Assembly (NCBI GenBank): GCA_942491145.1
Contig: CALOBC010000006.1
Span: 1 to 64,000 of the forward strand
DNA length: 64,000 nt
Direction of reading: 5' to 3'
DNA from: CAXQUZ01 sp942491145
GTDB lineage: Bacteria > Myxococcota_A > UBA796 > UBA2385
The translations under genes were made by a program, and so were the position numbers. The notes below the pieces were generated by a model that was given only the letters and a program-made list of their open reading frames with translations, ran no database searches and was not told the origin of the DNA. Positions within the stretch are counted from its first letter, which is position 1, and every line of letters begins with the position of its first letter. Shown here one piece after another: positions 1 through 7,905 of the stretch.

Positions 1-417
1 CCAATCCAGGCGCTCCGCCAACCATGCGCCGGCGGCCGCGTCGGCGGGGTGGACCGTCGGCCGTCCAGCCCGGTGCCAGTCCTTGGCGGACTCCAGAAAC
101 TCTCGAGCGAGCCGGCGGTCCCTCTTGCCCATCACCAGCGGGCCCCCGTCCACCCGAGCCTGTTCGGCGCGCTCGACGACGTCGACGTGCAGGCATCGCC
201 AATCCGCGGCCAGCCCCGAGATGGCGTGCGCCGCCCGCGGCGGGTTGGGGCCCAACGCCCGGGTCGAGGCCGCCCGCAGCGCCACGTCCGCCGGATTGGT
301 CAGCAGCAGCTCGCGGGCCAGCTCGGGCGCCATCTGGTCCTGCCCGGCGAGGGGCAGCCAGTCCAGGTGGTCGAGCAGCCGTGCGCCGCAGTCGCCATCG
401 TCCTCGGTCGGGGGCAT
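1..417 (-). CDS. Unknown protein, C-terminal or downstream part, cut by window edge
   Basis: Reading down from an ATG at 417 gives about 139 uninterrupted codons to the window edge, with ordinary composition (starts MPPTEDDGDC, later ALRAASTRALGPNPP). A GGAG lies about six bases upstream of the ATG, so this could be a separate gene. However, the upstream reading frame (419-988) has no stop before the window edge and loses coding character just here, so a one-base frame change inside a single longer gene is at least as likely. No family is recognised. It sits at the left end of the mobile-element genes. Confidence 0.5.
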   Translation of the reverse strand, partial: MPPTEDDGDCGARLLDHLDWLPLAGQDQMAPELARELLLTNPADVALRAASTRALGPNPPRAAHAISGLAADWRCLHVDVVERAEQARVDGGPLVMGKRDRRLAREFLESAKDWHRAGRPTVHPADAAAGAWLAERLDW

Positions 418-418
418 C

Positions 419-988
419 GGACGACTCCAGCACTGCCCACTTGGCGGCCATCTGCAACAGTTCTTCCGCGGTGTAGACCTCCATGTCGGACAGCTCGAAC
501 TCGCTCTCCAGCACCCCCGCGCGCCGGACACGGGCACGGACACCCAAGTGAAGCTCCGCCCAGTCCGCGGCGATGCCGAACACGGCGCACTTCTCCGCCA
601 TGGCCTGGGCGGCACAGACAGCAGCATGGTGCCGCAGCATCGAGAGGAGCTGAGGCGCGAGCCCCTCGACGAGCTCCACGCGACCTTCGAGGGAGCCAAA
701 GTACGTCTCGGCGACGGGAAGCATTGCGTCGCGAACCTCGGCCACCGCTGCATCTTCTGACCCGTTGAGCACCGACAGCTCAGCCGCCATCCGAAGGAAG
801 CCCACAAAGGCAGCTCCGGGGCCCGTGACGGGCAGGGCTGCGGTGGGTTTGCCGGCCTCGTGCCACCGGTCCTGGCACCCACAGGCAGACGCCAGGGTCG
901 TCCAGACGGCAACCAGCGCGAGGGCAAGGGAAGCCTCGACGGGCTCAGCATTCTCCGCCACGGCGGGCGCGTCCTCGTTCGTCGTCAT
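419..988 (-). CDS. Unknown protein, apparently frame-interrupted near 417
   Basis: The ATG at 988 opens a frame beginning MTTNEDAPAV that stays protein-like for about 185 codons (for example RMAAELSVLNGSED and EVYTAEELLQMAAKWAVLES). It then turns Arg/Gly-rich and unnatural near position 420 without meeting a stop, while another frame becomes protein-like from 417. I read this as one gene with an indel, or two overlapping genes with the first stop lost. The start lies 22 bases after the stop of the HTH gene at 1011-1448, so it is probably the last cistron of that minus-strand run. The function is unknown. Confidence 0.5.
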
Positions 989-1010
989 TGCAAGTCCCCT
1001 CTCGGCGGTC

Positions 1011-1448
1011 TCAGTCCGCACGAAGCAAGCGGAGCTGCACCTTTCGGCACAGGTCCTCGATGTCCCGGACCCGCTGGATCAGCACCGCCCGACCATCGGG
1101 CGTGTCCGGTGTGGAAGCCAGGTCGGCGGCCAGGCGCGAGGTCTCCGCCGCCAGCCCCGCCAGAAACGTGATGCGCACCTCGGCGGTGTCGCCCTCGATG
1201 CCGTCCACGTCGTCATCCTCATCGACGCGCAGCGTGAGGCCCACCACCCGAGCGGCCTCGACGAGGGGACGGCTGCCCCAGCGCTCGACCAGGTACATCG
1301 CGTCGCCCAGCCGAAGGTTGCGCTCGCCGCTGAGCCAACGGGTCACCATGCACCGGTTGACGCCGATGCGAGTCGCCACCGACCGTTGGGTGACCCCGGG
1401 CATGTCGAGAAGGGCCCGCATGAAGGCTTGCTGCACGGCGTCACTCAT
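1011..1448 (-). CDS. Small DNA-binding protein with XRE/Cro-type helix-turn-helix
   Basis: A 145-residue protein. Residues about 10-45 (QAFMRALLDMPGVTQRSVA, then IGVNRCMVTRWLSGERNLRL) fit a Cro/CI-type helix-turn-helix, with VTQRSVATRIGVN as the turn region and TRWLSGERN as the recognition end. The rest is a charged helical tail, with an acidic patch DEDDDVDGIEGD near residue 75. Its start lies 8 bases upstream of the stop of the membrane-protein gene at 1441-1746, so the two are probably cotranscribed. It is likely a regulator of the mobile element; its targets cannot be told. Confidence 0.7.
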   Translation of the reverse strand: MSDAVQQAFMRALLDMPGVTQRSVATRIGVNRCMVTRWLSGERNLRLGDAMYLVERWGSRPLVEAARVVGLTLRVDEDDDVDGIEGDTAEVRITFLAGLAAETSRLAADLASTPDTPDGRAVLIQRVRDIEDLCRKVQLRLLRAD

Positions 1449-1746
1449 GGGACCGCCACCATGCCTTCGCCCGGCCCATCGCCGCGGTCAGCTCCGCCAC
1501 TGGATCGAACCCCGATGCCTCATAGAGGCGCCGAACAGCGGGGACCACAGCGAAGTTCAAGCGCATCGACACCATGCACGGCACCGAGACGAGGACGGGA
1601 GCCAGCTCGGGGTGAGACGACTGCACCACGGTGACCAGCAGGACGATGCAGGCAATGGCCAACAACACAAGGGCGCCCAGTGCCGCATGGGCAGCCACCA
1701 GCACGTCCTTGCGGTTGACCTCGCCCACATAGTGAAACTCAGTCAT
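1441..1746 (-). CDS. Small membrane protein, unknown
   Basis: A 101-residue protein starting at ATG 1746 (MTEFHYVGEVNRKDVLVAAH), which overlaps the stop of the upstream gene at 1739-1741. A start further upstream would add a low-complexity PFGGPSASSGGS leader. Two hydrophobic segments are visible: residues about 18-41 (AALGALVLLAIACIVLLVTV) and a weaker one near 50-65. The C-terminus is amphipathic with two Trp. There is no known domain. It is paired with another small membrane protein (1739-2203), and the two may act together. Confidence 0.6.
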   Translation of the reverse strand: MTEFHYVGEVNRKDVLVAAHAALGALVLLAIACIVLLVTVVQSSHPELAPVLVSVPCMVSMRLNFAVVPAVRRLYEASGFDPVAELTAAMGRAKAWWRSHE

Positions 1747-2203
1747 TGCGGAGCCCCCGGATGATGCAGACGGCCCGCCGAATGGCATCCACCGGCGGGA
1801 TCCAACCGACCGTCACCACCAACACCGCCGCAACCGTAGGGAAGGACGCCCCCCGAAGAAGCAGCGCCAGAACCTCCACGTAGAGAAGCACGAACGCGAA
1901 CAGATAGACCGCCACCATCCAGCCGCCTTGGATGGCGGACAGTCGCGCGGCCCGGAGCTCGGCCCGGACGGAGTGGACCCACGCGACGTCTTGCAGCGCC
2001 GTCCGTTCAGCACGACGTGCACGAGCGAGGACCTGCCGCACATGTCGGACCACTTGGCCTGGGTACTGCCAGTCCGTTGAGTCCCCGCACAGGGCGGAGA
2101 TCTCGTCGAGGGCCAGCACCGCCGCGTTCTTGTCATTCGGTGGCAGGCACGACTCCGGAGCGGCGGTGCCTTGGTCGATGGGGTGGGAGGGAGGCGGCGT
2201 CAT
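1739..2203 (-). CDS. Membrane protein, unknown
   Basis: A 154-residue protein. The soluble N-terminal half has a helical Arg-rich stretch (VVRHVRQVLARARRAERTAL). Two membrane helices follow at about 92-114 (GGWMVAVYLFAFVLLYVEVLA) and 118-138 (FPTVAAVLVVTVGWIPPVDA). Its start overlaps the end of the HTH gene at 2200-2457 by four bases, so it belongs to the same leftward operon. The family is not recognised. Confidence 0.6.
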   Translation of the reverse strand: MTPPPSHPIDQGTAAPESCLPPNDKNAAVLALDEISALCGDSTDWQYPGQVVRHVRQVLARARRAERTALQDVAWVHSVRAELRAARLSAIQGGWMVAVYLFAFVLLYVEVLALLLRGASFPTVAAVLVVTVGWIPPVDAIRRAVCIIRGLRND

Positions 2204-2457
2204 GCGGCCGAATCGATGGCGGCAAGCCGGCCAGCACGTCGACGTTGAGTGGCCAGCCAGGTCACGACTCTGCCGCGCTCGCTGCAGTCGAGCTTCAGTA
2301 CGCCGAAGATGCCGTCAAGCATCTCCATCGACGGCATCCTTTGACCTCGCTCCACCAGTGAGATGTGCCCAGCGGATGCTCCCAGCAGACCGGCAAGCCG
2401 CTCCTGAGTGAGCCCCGCCCTAAGCCTTGCCTTGCGCAGAGGTGATTCATCAACCAT
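2200..2457 (-). CDS. XRE-family repressor-like protein
   Basis: An 85-residue protein that is almost entirely one Cro/CI helix-turn-helix: LRKARLRAGLTQERLAGLLG, then ASAGHISLVERGQRMPSME. It is the first gene of the leftward operon (2457 down to 988 or beyond). It is transcribed divergently from a second XRE-family gene at 2554-2946, with 96 bases between them that hold an inverted repeat. This is the usual layout of a phage-like or ICE-like lysogeny switch, so it probably autoregulates; which of the two is the main repressor cannot be read from sequence. Confidence 0.75.
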   Translation of the reverse strand: MVDESPLRKARLRAGLTQERLAGLLGASAGHISLVERGQRMPSMEMLDGIFGVLKLDCSERGRVVTWLATQRRRAGRLAAIDSAA

Positions 2458-2476
2458 CGACAGCCCTCCCGGGACT

Positions 2477-2517
2477 CTTACTCTGTGAAAGACGCCAAGA
2501 ACCTTTCATGGAGTAAG
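2477..2517. promoter_or_regulatory. Candidate operator: inverted CTTACTC / GAGTAAG half-sites
   Basis: CTTACTC at 2477-2483 and its exact reverse complement GAGTAAG at 2511-2517 flank the start region between the two divergent XRE genes. GAGTAA recurs at 2941-2946 (over the stop codon of the second regulator) and at 2963-2968 in front of the next operon. Such repeated half-sites fit a repressor that controls both divergent promoters and the downstream operon. The assignment is by position and repetition only. Confidence 0.45.
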
Positions 2518-2553
2518 ATTCGGCGCAACAAGAAATCGCCTTACCGGGAGACG

Positions 2554-2946
2554 ATGAATGACGACGAGACACTCGCACCCAAGCTCAAGAAGTGCCGCCA
2601 ACAAGCCGGTCTGACCCAGTTGGATCTGGCCGAAAAGATTGGAATGTCCGGGCCAGCGGTCTCGCTCATTGAGGCAGGACACCGCGACACCCGATCGGCT
2701 GTGATCCTTCGATGGGTTCGCGCGTGTGGATTCGAGATCGACATCCGCCGACCCAGCGACCCTCCTCCCCCAGAATACCTTGATGTGACCGGCCTTCCTG
2801 AGCACGACGTCAATACCTTGGCCGAGCTGGCCGCTATTTGGAGCAGGATCGACCCCATTGCTCGGGAGGCCTTCAGAGCCCAGATACTGGTGTTCAAGAC
2901 CTTTGTTCCGGAGGAAAACTCGCGCTCGGCTGCAAATGGCGAGTAA
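2554..2946 (+). CDS. XRE-family transcriptional regulator
   Basis: A 130-residue protein from ATG 2554, chosen because GGGAG lies five bases upstream; an in-frame GTG at 2485 would add 23 basic residues. Residues about 5-60 form a Cro/CI helix-turn-helix (LKKCRQQAGLTQLDLAEKIG, then MSGPAVSLIEAGHRDTRSA). The C-terminal half (EYLDVTGLPEHDVNTLAELA) could be a dimerisation region. It is divergent from the regulator at 2200-2457, and its own stop codon sits in a GAGTAA half-site. It is probably the second arm of the element's genetic switch. Confidence 0.75.
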   Translation: MNDDETLAPKLKKCRQQAGLTQLDLAEKIGMSGPAVSLIEAGHRDTRSAVILRWVRACGFEIDIRRPSDPPPPEYLDVTGLPEHDVNTLAELAAIWSRIDPIAREAFRAQILVFKTFVPEENSRSAANGE

Positions 2947-2954
2947 ATCTGAAC

Positions 2955-2983
2955 TTGACGCAGAGTAATGCTCACCATACCCT
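2955..2983 (+). promoter_or_regulatory. Candidate promoter of the 3007-6146 operon
   Basis: TTGACG (2955-2960) is followed after 17 bases by TACCCT (2978-2983), a good -35 with a weak -10. A GAGTAA half-site lies in the spacer at 2963-2968, so repressor binding would block it. The first gene starts at 3007, just after GGAGG. It would drive the four unknown genes and the integrase. Confidence 0.4.
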
Positions 2984-3006
2984 AACCCAGTGTAAAGCTG
3001 GAGGGT

Positions 3007-3576
3007 ATGGTCTTGACTTCCCTGGCGTCTACCGAGCTTCGAACCTACCGATGGAAAGCCATCACCACCCGCCCGCCCGGCAACTGCCCGCCTAGCGCCG
3101 CTGTGGGCATTGGCGACACCCCCCGCGAAGCCCTCGACAATGCCCGCGACCGGGCCTGCATGTGGCTTCCCGAACTCTCGCTGTCCCAGGACTTCGAGAC
3201 CTGGCTCGGCTCCCTCACGGTTGAGCGAGTCATCGACGGGCACGATCCCTTCCTCCCGCCACTGGCGCCCGCCCATGAGCCGGCGCCGTGCCAGCCATGC
3301 CCGCTGGTCCTCCTTCTGTCGGCGCCCTCTGGGCCTCGCGTCCCCCCGAGCCTGAACTCCTCCGTAGAGAGTGAAGGCCCAGAGGGCGCCGATTCTCCAT
3401 CGTCCGGACTGCCCGCCTTCATCGCGGTCTCGCCGGACTGGACCGTCGTGGGCTGGGGGGACTCGCCCGACGGCGCCCGGCTCGACGCACTGGTGACCTG
3501 CGAGAGCACCGACCTGCTCGCCGTCTACCAGCTCGCACCCACCTCTCCAGCCCTGGCCGCCGGGGAGGCCGCATGA
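3007..3576 (+). CDS. Unknown protein, first gene of integrase operon
   Basis: A 189-residue protein with GGAGGGT directly before the ATG. Residues about 8-75 form a compact block (STELRTYRWKAITTRPPGNC, then DTPREALDNARDRACMWLPE) that resembles a small alpha/beta fold of the kind found in short phage proteins. A Pro/Ser-rich linker and a C-terminal block (AFIAVSPDWTVVGWGDSPDG) follow. The two blocks both contain a 'GxGDTP/GWGDSPDGA' motif and may be distant repeats of each other. Its stop overlaps the next start (ATGA). The function is unknown. Confidence 0.6.
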   Translation: MVLTSLASTELRTYRWKAITTRPPGNCPPSAAVGIGDTPREALDNARDRACMWLPELSLSQDFETWLGSLTVERVIDGHDPFLPPLAPAHEPAPCQPCPLVLLLSAPSGPRVPPSLNSSVESEGPEGADSPSSGLPAFIAVSPDWTVVGWGDSPDGARLDALVTCESTDLLAVYQLAPTSPALAAGEAA

Positions 3577-4304
3577 CCACCCTGCCCATGGTCATCGTCG
3601 ACATCGCCGCGCCCCCCGGCGAAGACCCCGAAGCCATCCGGCGCCGCCTCGCGTCCTGGACCGACCAACGGGGACTCGGTCTGTCCGCCGGCCAGTGGGG
3701 CATCGTCGAGACCGCTCGCCCGTCCGTCGTCGCCGACCCAACCGCGCGGGGCCCCGTCATCTACACCCGGTGGTTCATCGACTACGAACGGGTACCCGAG
3801 TCCAGGGCCATCCGGGGCTGGCGGTTCTGGAGCGTGCGCGCCACCCATCCCAACACCAACACCTGCATGGTGCTCGTGCGCGGGCTCACCGCCGACGATG
3901 AAGCTGCCCCAGTCCCGGTCCCGGCTGCGCCTGCGCTCGCCACAGCGGCCCCCCAGCTTGAGCTGGCCCACGCCGCCCCCGGCGTCTTCCCCCACGCTCG
4001 GCTCTGCGCCAAGTGCGAGGGCCCCGTCGAGCTCTACCCAGGCCGCGGCGGTCGACCCCGAACCACCTGCGAGACCTGCGAGCCCCCCACCTGGCCCCGG
4101 AAGGGCGAGCGCTGGTGGCTCGACGGCGAGCCGGTCATCGTCCTCGGCTCCCGCATGGTCAACCTCCAACCCATCGCACCCCGCTTCCGATTGATTCGCT
4201 ACCGCGGGGAAGGGGACGGCGTGCAGCACACCGTCGAGGGCACCGAGTGGCGAAAGCGGGCCCAGCGAGAGGCCCCAACCCTAGACGAGGAGTCAGCGGC
4301 ATGA
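3573..4304 (+). CDS. Unknown protein with one CxxC-CxxC zinc-ribbon-like segment
   Basis: A 243-residue protein overlapping the preceding gene by ATGA. Residues 1-115 are a mixed alpha/beta region (MVIVDIAAPPGEDPEAIRRR, RGWRFWSVRATHPNTNT). An Ala/Pro linker leads to CAKCEG at about 148 and CETCEP at about 168, which would make a four-Cys zinc ribbon, followed by a beta-rich tail (GERWWLDGEPVIVLGSRMVN). Small zinc ribbons are common in phage and plasmid accessory proteins. The specific role is unknown. Confidence 0.6.
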   Translation: MTTLPMVIVDIAAPPGEDPEAIRRRLASWTDQRGLGLSAGQWGIVETARPSVVADPTARGPVIYTRWFIDYERVPESRAIRGWRFWSVRATHPNTNTCMVLVRGLTADDEAAPVPVPAAPALATAAPQLELAHAAPGVFPHARLCAKCEGPVELYPGRGGRPRTTCETCEPPTWPRKGERWWLDGEPVIVLGSRMVNLQPIAPRFRLIRYRGEGDGVQHTVEGTEWRKRAQREAPTLDEESAA

Positions 4305-4615
4305 GCCAGATCCACGCCCTCGTGCACGTCCCCGCAAAGATGCCCGCCTCTGCGCAGGCTCGAAGGGTCCGAGCGCAAGCGCGCAGACTCCGCGAGATCC
4401 AGCAGACCAGCGCAGACCTCCTTCTCGTGGACCGGCTGGAGACCCACATCCTCGGCTTGATCACTGATCCCAAGGGCGTCAGCTACGACGACGTCGCCGG
4501 CGCTGAGGGCGGCCAGCTCCTGCGCCTGGTCATCCGCCACTTGCTCCAGAACGGTCGACTGCGCGCCCTTCCCGATGCCGTGCTGCGCCTGCCCATGCAC
4601 GACGTGCAACCATGA
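4301..4615 (+). CDS. Small protein, possible winged-helix, in integrase operon
   Basis: A 104-residue protein starting at ATG 4301, which overlaps the previous stop (ATGA). Composition is helical and basic at the N-terminus (RRVRAQARRLREIQQTSADL). A stretch SYDDVAGAEGGQLLRLVIRHLLQNGRLRALP reads like a short winged-helix (helix, turn, recognition helix), but no family is certain. It is transcribed with the integrase, and its own stop overlaps the next gene. A role in excision or gene control is a guess from position. Confidence 0.55.
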   Translation: MSQIHALVHVPAKMPASAQARRVRAQARRLREIQQTSADLLLVDRLETHILGLITDPKGVSYDDVAGAEGGQLLRLVIRHLLQNGRLRALPDAVLRLPMHDVQP

Positions 4616-4896
4616 GCGCCAGCAAAGCAAGGTCCCGAGGAATCCAGGGCCGACGGTGGGTCACCCTCACCGACATCGCCGCCGAGCTGCGCGTGCGCCC
4701 CGACCGGATCCGCGAGCTGGGCATTCTCGATGGGTGCGCCCGACTGCCTCCAGGCACCATCGGCCGGTACGAACTCTGGCTGTGGCCCGACGTCGAGCGG
4801 GCCGTGCTGGAGCTTGCATCCGGTTCCAGCCGGCCCACCAAGCCGACCGTTGGCGGGCTCACCCTGCCGGCAAAGGCATTCGCTCGGGTCGGATGA
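4612..4896 (+). CDS. Small MerR/excisionase-like DNA-binding protein
   Basis: A 94-residue protein. WVTLTDIAAELRVRPDRIRE followed by LGILDGCARLPPGTIGRYEL fits the winged helix-turn-helix of excisionase and MerR-type proteins: a helix-turn-helix, then a wing ending in an aromatic residue and 'LWLWPDVERAV'. It lies 51 bases upstream of the integrase start, where recombination directionality factors are typically encoded. It is therefore a candidate excisionase, although alignment to a known Xis was not possible here. Confidence 0.6.
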   Translation: MSASKARSRGIQGRRWVTLTDIAAELRVRPDRIRELGILDGCARLPPGTIGRYELWLWPDVERAVLELASGSSRPTKPTVGGLTLPAKAFARVG

Positions 4897-4946
4897 TGGA
4901 CAATCCACTCATGCCATTCTGCGCGGACCCCCAAGAGGAGTCCACC

Positions 4947-6146
4947 ATGCCGCGCCCAGCCAAGAAACCCTGCGTGACGCTCGGTCCGATCACCCTTCGC
5001 GCCCTCTCCGGAGAGCCTGGAGCCTGGCGCTGGAGAGCCGAGTGGTATCCACCCGGCCAAGAAGGGCGGATGGCAACCCGCACACTGTCCCGCCGTCGGG
5101 GCGAACGGTTCGACGAAGACGAGGCGGTGACCCGGGCCGCAGAGTTGCTGGCTGAGGGCGTCCACCTGGGCGTGGATGCAAAACAATCCGCCGATACAGC
5201 TCAGCATCGACGGGTCGAAACGGTGTTGGACCTCATGGAGGCGTGGCTCGGCGCACAACGCGACCGAATCGGCGCCGGCATTCGACAGTCCACTTTTCGA
5301 GGGTACCGCGCGCAAGTGCTGGTTCTCCGAAGTGAACCGATTGCCGACGTCCGTCTGTCCGAGGTCACCACCACCCACCTCGTCCGCCTGCTTGGCAACC
5401 TGCGCGCTCGATACGGCGATCAAACGGTCGCAAAGACAATGACCACGACCAAGACAGCTTTCCACTGGGGGGCGAAAGCGGGCGCGATTGCCAAAGTCCC
5501 GCCGTGGCCGTTGTGGCGGCCAGACCGTCCCGAGCAACGCATGCCGTCGGTGCAGGATGTCATGGCCACGGTGGAGGCCCTGGTCGCGATGGGACCAGAC
5601 CAAACGCCGAGGGGCAAGCGGACCCAGACACTATTGGCCATACGGCTCATGTTCGAGACCGGTGCCCGACCGGGCGAATGCGTGGCCGCCCACCGGTGTG
5701 ACTTTGACGACCACCAAGGGACGTGGCGTATCCGCAGCGGCGAAGGATCCAAAACGGGAACCCGCATGGTCCCCATCCAGCCGCAGTTGATGGCCAAGAT
5801 CCGTGCGCTTGGCGAAGGCCCTGTGTTCCCACCTCTCCGAACAGCCGACAGCGCAGCCGCCACCTGGAATCGTTGGATCACGCGGGGGGCCAGCCAAGCC
5901 GGAGTGCGCCGCTGGACCTGCAAGGGGCTTCGGCATCTTGCGGTCACTCGGATGCTGACGGCGGGCGTAGACGTCAAGACGGCCGCGAGCATCACCGGCC
6001 ACTCAGCTGTGGTCCTCCTGCGAACCTACGCCCACGTCCTCGATGCCTCACGCCGCCGCGCAGCGGAAGTGTTGGCGACCGTCCCCCGAGGGGCAGTTGT
6101 GCCTTTCCCTGCCCCCAAAACCCACCAGACACAAGGGAACCAATGA
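4947..6146 (+). CDS. Tyrosine recombinase/integrase of the mobile element
   Basis: A 399-residue site-specific recombinase. The start at 4947 is preferred because AGGAG lies six bases upstream; ATGs at 4893 and 4896 lack a site. An Arm/core-binding N-terminal half is followed by the catalytic domain: the box I Arg is in GARPGE, box II in CKGLRHLAVTRML (Arg, with His-Leu where HxxR is usual), then GHS, and the nucleophile Tyr in LLRTYAHVLD. Its C-terminus abuts chromosomal genes, so this is the right end of the element. The stop TGA overlaps an ATG (6143) of the next gene. The attachment-site repeat cannot be found because the left end lies outside the window. Confidence 0.88.
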   Translation: MPRPAKKPCVTLGPITLRALSGEPGAWRWRAEWYPPGQEGRMATRTLSRRRGERFDEDEAVTRAAELLAEGVHLGVDAKQSADTAQHRRVETVLDLMEAWLGAQRDRIGAGIRQSTFRGYRAQVLVLRSEPIADVRLSEVTTTHLVRLLGNLRARYGDQTVAKTMTTTKTAFHWGAKAGAIAKVPPWPLWRPDRPEQRMPSVQDVMATVEALVAMGPDQTPRGKRTQTLLAIRLMFETGARPGECVAAHRCDFDDHQGTWRIRSGEGSKTGTRMVPIQPQLMAKIRALGEGPVFPPLRTADSAAATWNRWITRGASQAGVRRWTCKGLRHLAVTRMLTAGVDVKTAASITGHSAVVLLRTYAHVLDASRRRAAEVLATVPRGAVVPFPAPKTHQTQGNQ

Positions 6147-6957
6147 CGCTCCAAGAGCCGCTCATGCCCCCGACCCCTACCGACCACCCCTACCAAACCA
6201 CCCAGAAGCCCCATCACCACGCCACCTCCATGTTTGGACCCTCAACACGTGGTTCAAGCCGGACCACCGGGCCCTGCGGTTGGCGGCCCAGCTGGCCCAC
6301 CTGCGGGAAGTCCAACCCGATGTGATTGCCCTGCAGGAAGTCACCTTCGACCTGTTGGAGATGCTGCTCAGCGAGGACTGGGTGCAGGCCCGGTATGCGG
6401 TGCCCCACGCGCCGGCCCGACTGCTCGGTGAGGTGGGCTACGGCGTGCTGCTGCTGGTGCGGACGCCCGTGCAGGGCTTCACATGGCGACCCTTCGAGAG
6501 CAGCATGGGCCGGGGCTTGCTGAGCGTCACCCTCGCCGGCGGGATGGAGCTGGGCACCGTGCATCTGGAGAGCATGCGCCACAACACCGGCCCCCGGGCT
6601 GCGCAGCTCGCGGCGGCGACGGACTGGCTGGTGGGCACGGCACCCTCGATGCTGGTGGGGGACTTCAACTTCGATGACAACGACGAAGACGCCGCCCCGA
6701 TGGGACCCTGGACCGATTTGTGGCCGGTGGGCCAGCCCCATGCACCGGGATGGACGGCCGATGAGGTGGTCAACACCATGCGCCGCCGTCCCCGGGCGCC
6801 CCAACAACGGCGCATTGACCGGGTGTTGCTGCACGACCGGGACCGCCGTTGGCAGCTGGAGCGCATCGCGCTGGTGGGCACCGAAGCCCTCGCCAAACAA
6901 GTCTGGATGTCCGACCACTTCGGCATCTTGACCCACCTGCGGCAGCGCGGCGGCTGA
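6143..6957 (+). pseudogene. Endonuclease/exonuclease/phosphatase-family protein with frame change near its start
   Basis: From about 6229 the frame encodes a clear EEP-fold hydrolase: VWTLNTWFKPDHRAL, then PDVIALQEVTFDLLE (metal-binding Glu), ELGTVHLESM, LVGDFNFDDND (catalytic DxN) and QVWMSDHFGILTHL (Asp-His). That frame has no start codon near the domain. The best start is the ATG at 6143, with AAGGGA five bases upstream and ATGA overlap with the integrase stop, but it reads in another frame and ends at 6325. A one-base change near 6230 would join them. Substrates of this family are nucleic acids, phospholipids or phosphoinositides; here unknown. Confidence 0.65.
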
Positions 6958-7084
6958 GCCCGGGGCGCCCTGGGCCTGGGTCCCGGCAACACAAGGGTCC
7001 AGACCGGATAGGCGCCGGTCCTTCTTTGGTGTTGCGCCGGGGTGTGGCTGTGGCCCCCCTGGCCCCCTCAAGCCCAGGTGCCCC

Positions 7085-7837
7085 ATGTCTGTCCTCACCC
7101 TCGTCACCGGTGCCACCAGCGGCATCGGCCAAGCCACCGTCCGCGCCCTCATCGCCAAGGGTGGGCGGGTTGCGGCCATCGGTCGGGACAACCGGGCCCT
7201 CGATGCCCTCCAGGCCGAGTGTGGCGATGCGATCGGTGTCTACATGGCCGACTTGCTCGTGGTTGAGGGCATCCACGCCCTGGTCAACCAGGTGCGTGAA
7301 GCCCAGGGCCCCGTGGGCGGGCTGGTGAACGCGGCGGGGGTCATCGCCAGCGGGGCCATCGCCGACACCTCGGACGCCGACTTTCGCCGGATGATGGAGC
7401 TCAACGTCTCGGCGCCCTACGCGCTGATGCGGGAGTGCCACAGCGACCTTGCAAGCATCGAGAATGCCGCAGTGGTCAATGTTTCCAGTGTCACGGGGCT
7501 GCGTCCATTCCCGGGGCTGAGCGCCTACTGTGTGTCCAAAGCGGCGCTCGACCACCTCACCCGCTGTGCGGCCATCGAGTGGGCGCCGGACGGCATCCGG
7601 GTCAACGCCGTCAACCCCGGTGTGGTGCGCACCAACTTGCACCGGCGGGGAGGCATGGACGAGGTCGCCTATGCCGCCTTCTTGGAGCGCACGGTGGGCG
7701 CCCATCCCCTCGGCCGCATCGGTGAGCCCGAAGAGGTGGCCCATGTCATCGTGTCGCTGCTGTCGCCGGACATGGGCTGGATCACGGGCGAGACCATCGC
7801 CATCGACGGTGGCCGCCACCTGACGGCTGCTCGTTAG
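7085..7837 (+). CDS. Short-chain dehydrogenase/reductase, FabG-like
   Basis: A 250-residue classical SDR. TGATSGIGQATVR near the N-terminus is the TGxxxGIG cofactor loop; NAAG follows at about residue 83; a catalytic Ser is in VVNVSSVTG; and Tyr/Lys are in SAYCVSKAALDHL (YxxxK). PGVVRTN and GEPEEVAHVIVSLLSPDMGW, then ITGETIAIDGG, are the C-terminal signature. It is an NAD(P)-dependent oxidoreductase of unknown substrate, of the 3-oxoacyl-ACP reductase/glucose dehydrogenase branch. The last codons and stop lie inside a 105-bp sequence that is repeated 1,032 bp downstream. Confidence 0.88.
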   Translation: MSVLTLVTGATSGIGQATVRALIAKGGRVAAIGRDNRALDALQAECGDAIGVYMADLLVVEGIHALVNQVREAQGPVGGLVNAAGVIASGAIADTSDADFRRMMELNVSAPYALMRECHSDLASIENAAVVNVSSVTGLRPFPGLSAYCVSKAALDHLTRCAAIEWAPDGIRVNAVNPGVVRTNLHRRGGMDEVAYAAFLERTVGAHPLGRIGEPEEVAHVIVSLLSPDMGWITGETIAIDGGRHLTAAR

Positions 7838-7905
7838 CGTTGTGTTCCCAGACAACGAAGGCCCCAGGGCGGCAGTGAAGCAACCCATGGGGCCATGTCG
7901 AGACG
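7801..7905. repeat. Direct repeat copy 1 (end of SDR gene plus terminator)
   Basis: Copy 1 of an imperfect direct repeat; the second copy is 8833-8936. Only about five differences and one short gap occur over about 104 bp. It includes the last 12 codons of the dehydrogenase, its stop and a hairpin (7860-7894) of ten bases each side (GGCCCCAGGG against CCCATGGGGCC). The two copies bracket the collagen-like lipoprotein gene. Confidence 0.9.

Noticed and set aside
4893..4946. Earlier integrase start at 4893/4896
   Set aside because: No ribosome site; AGGAG precedes 4947 and the N-terminus of the fold starts after it.
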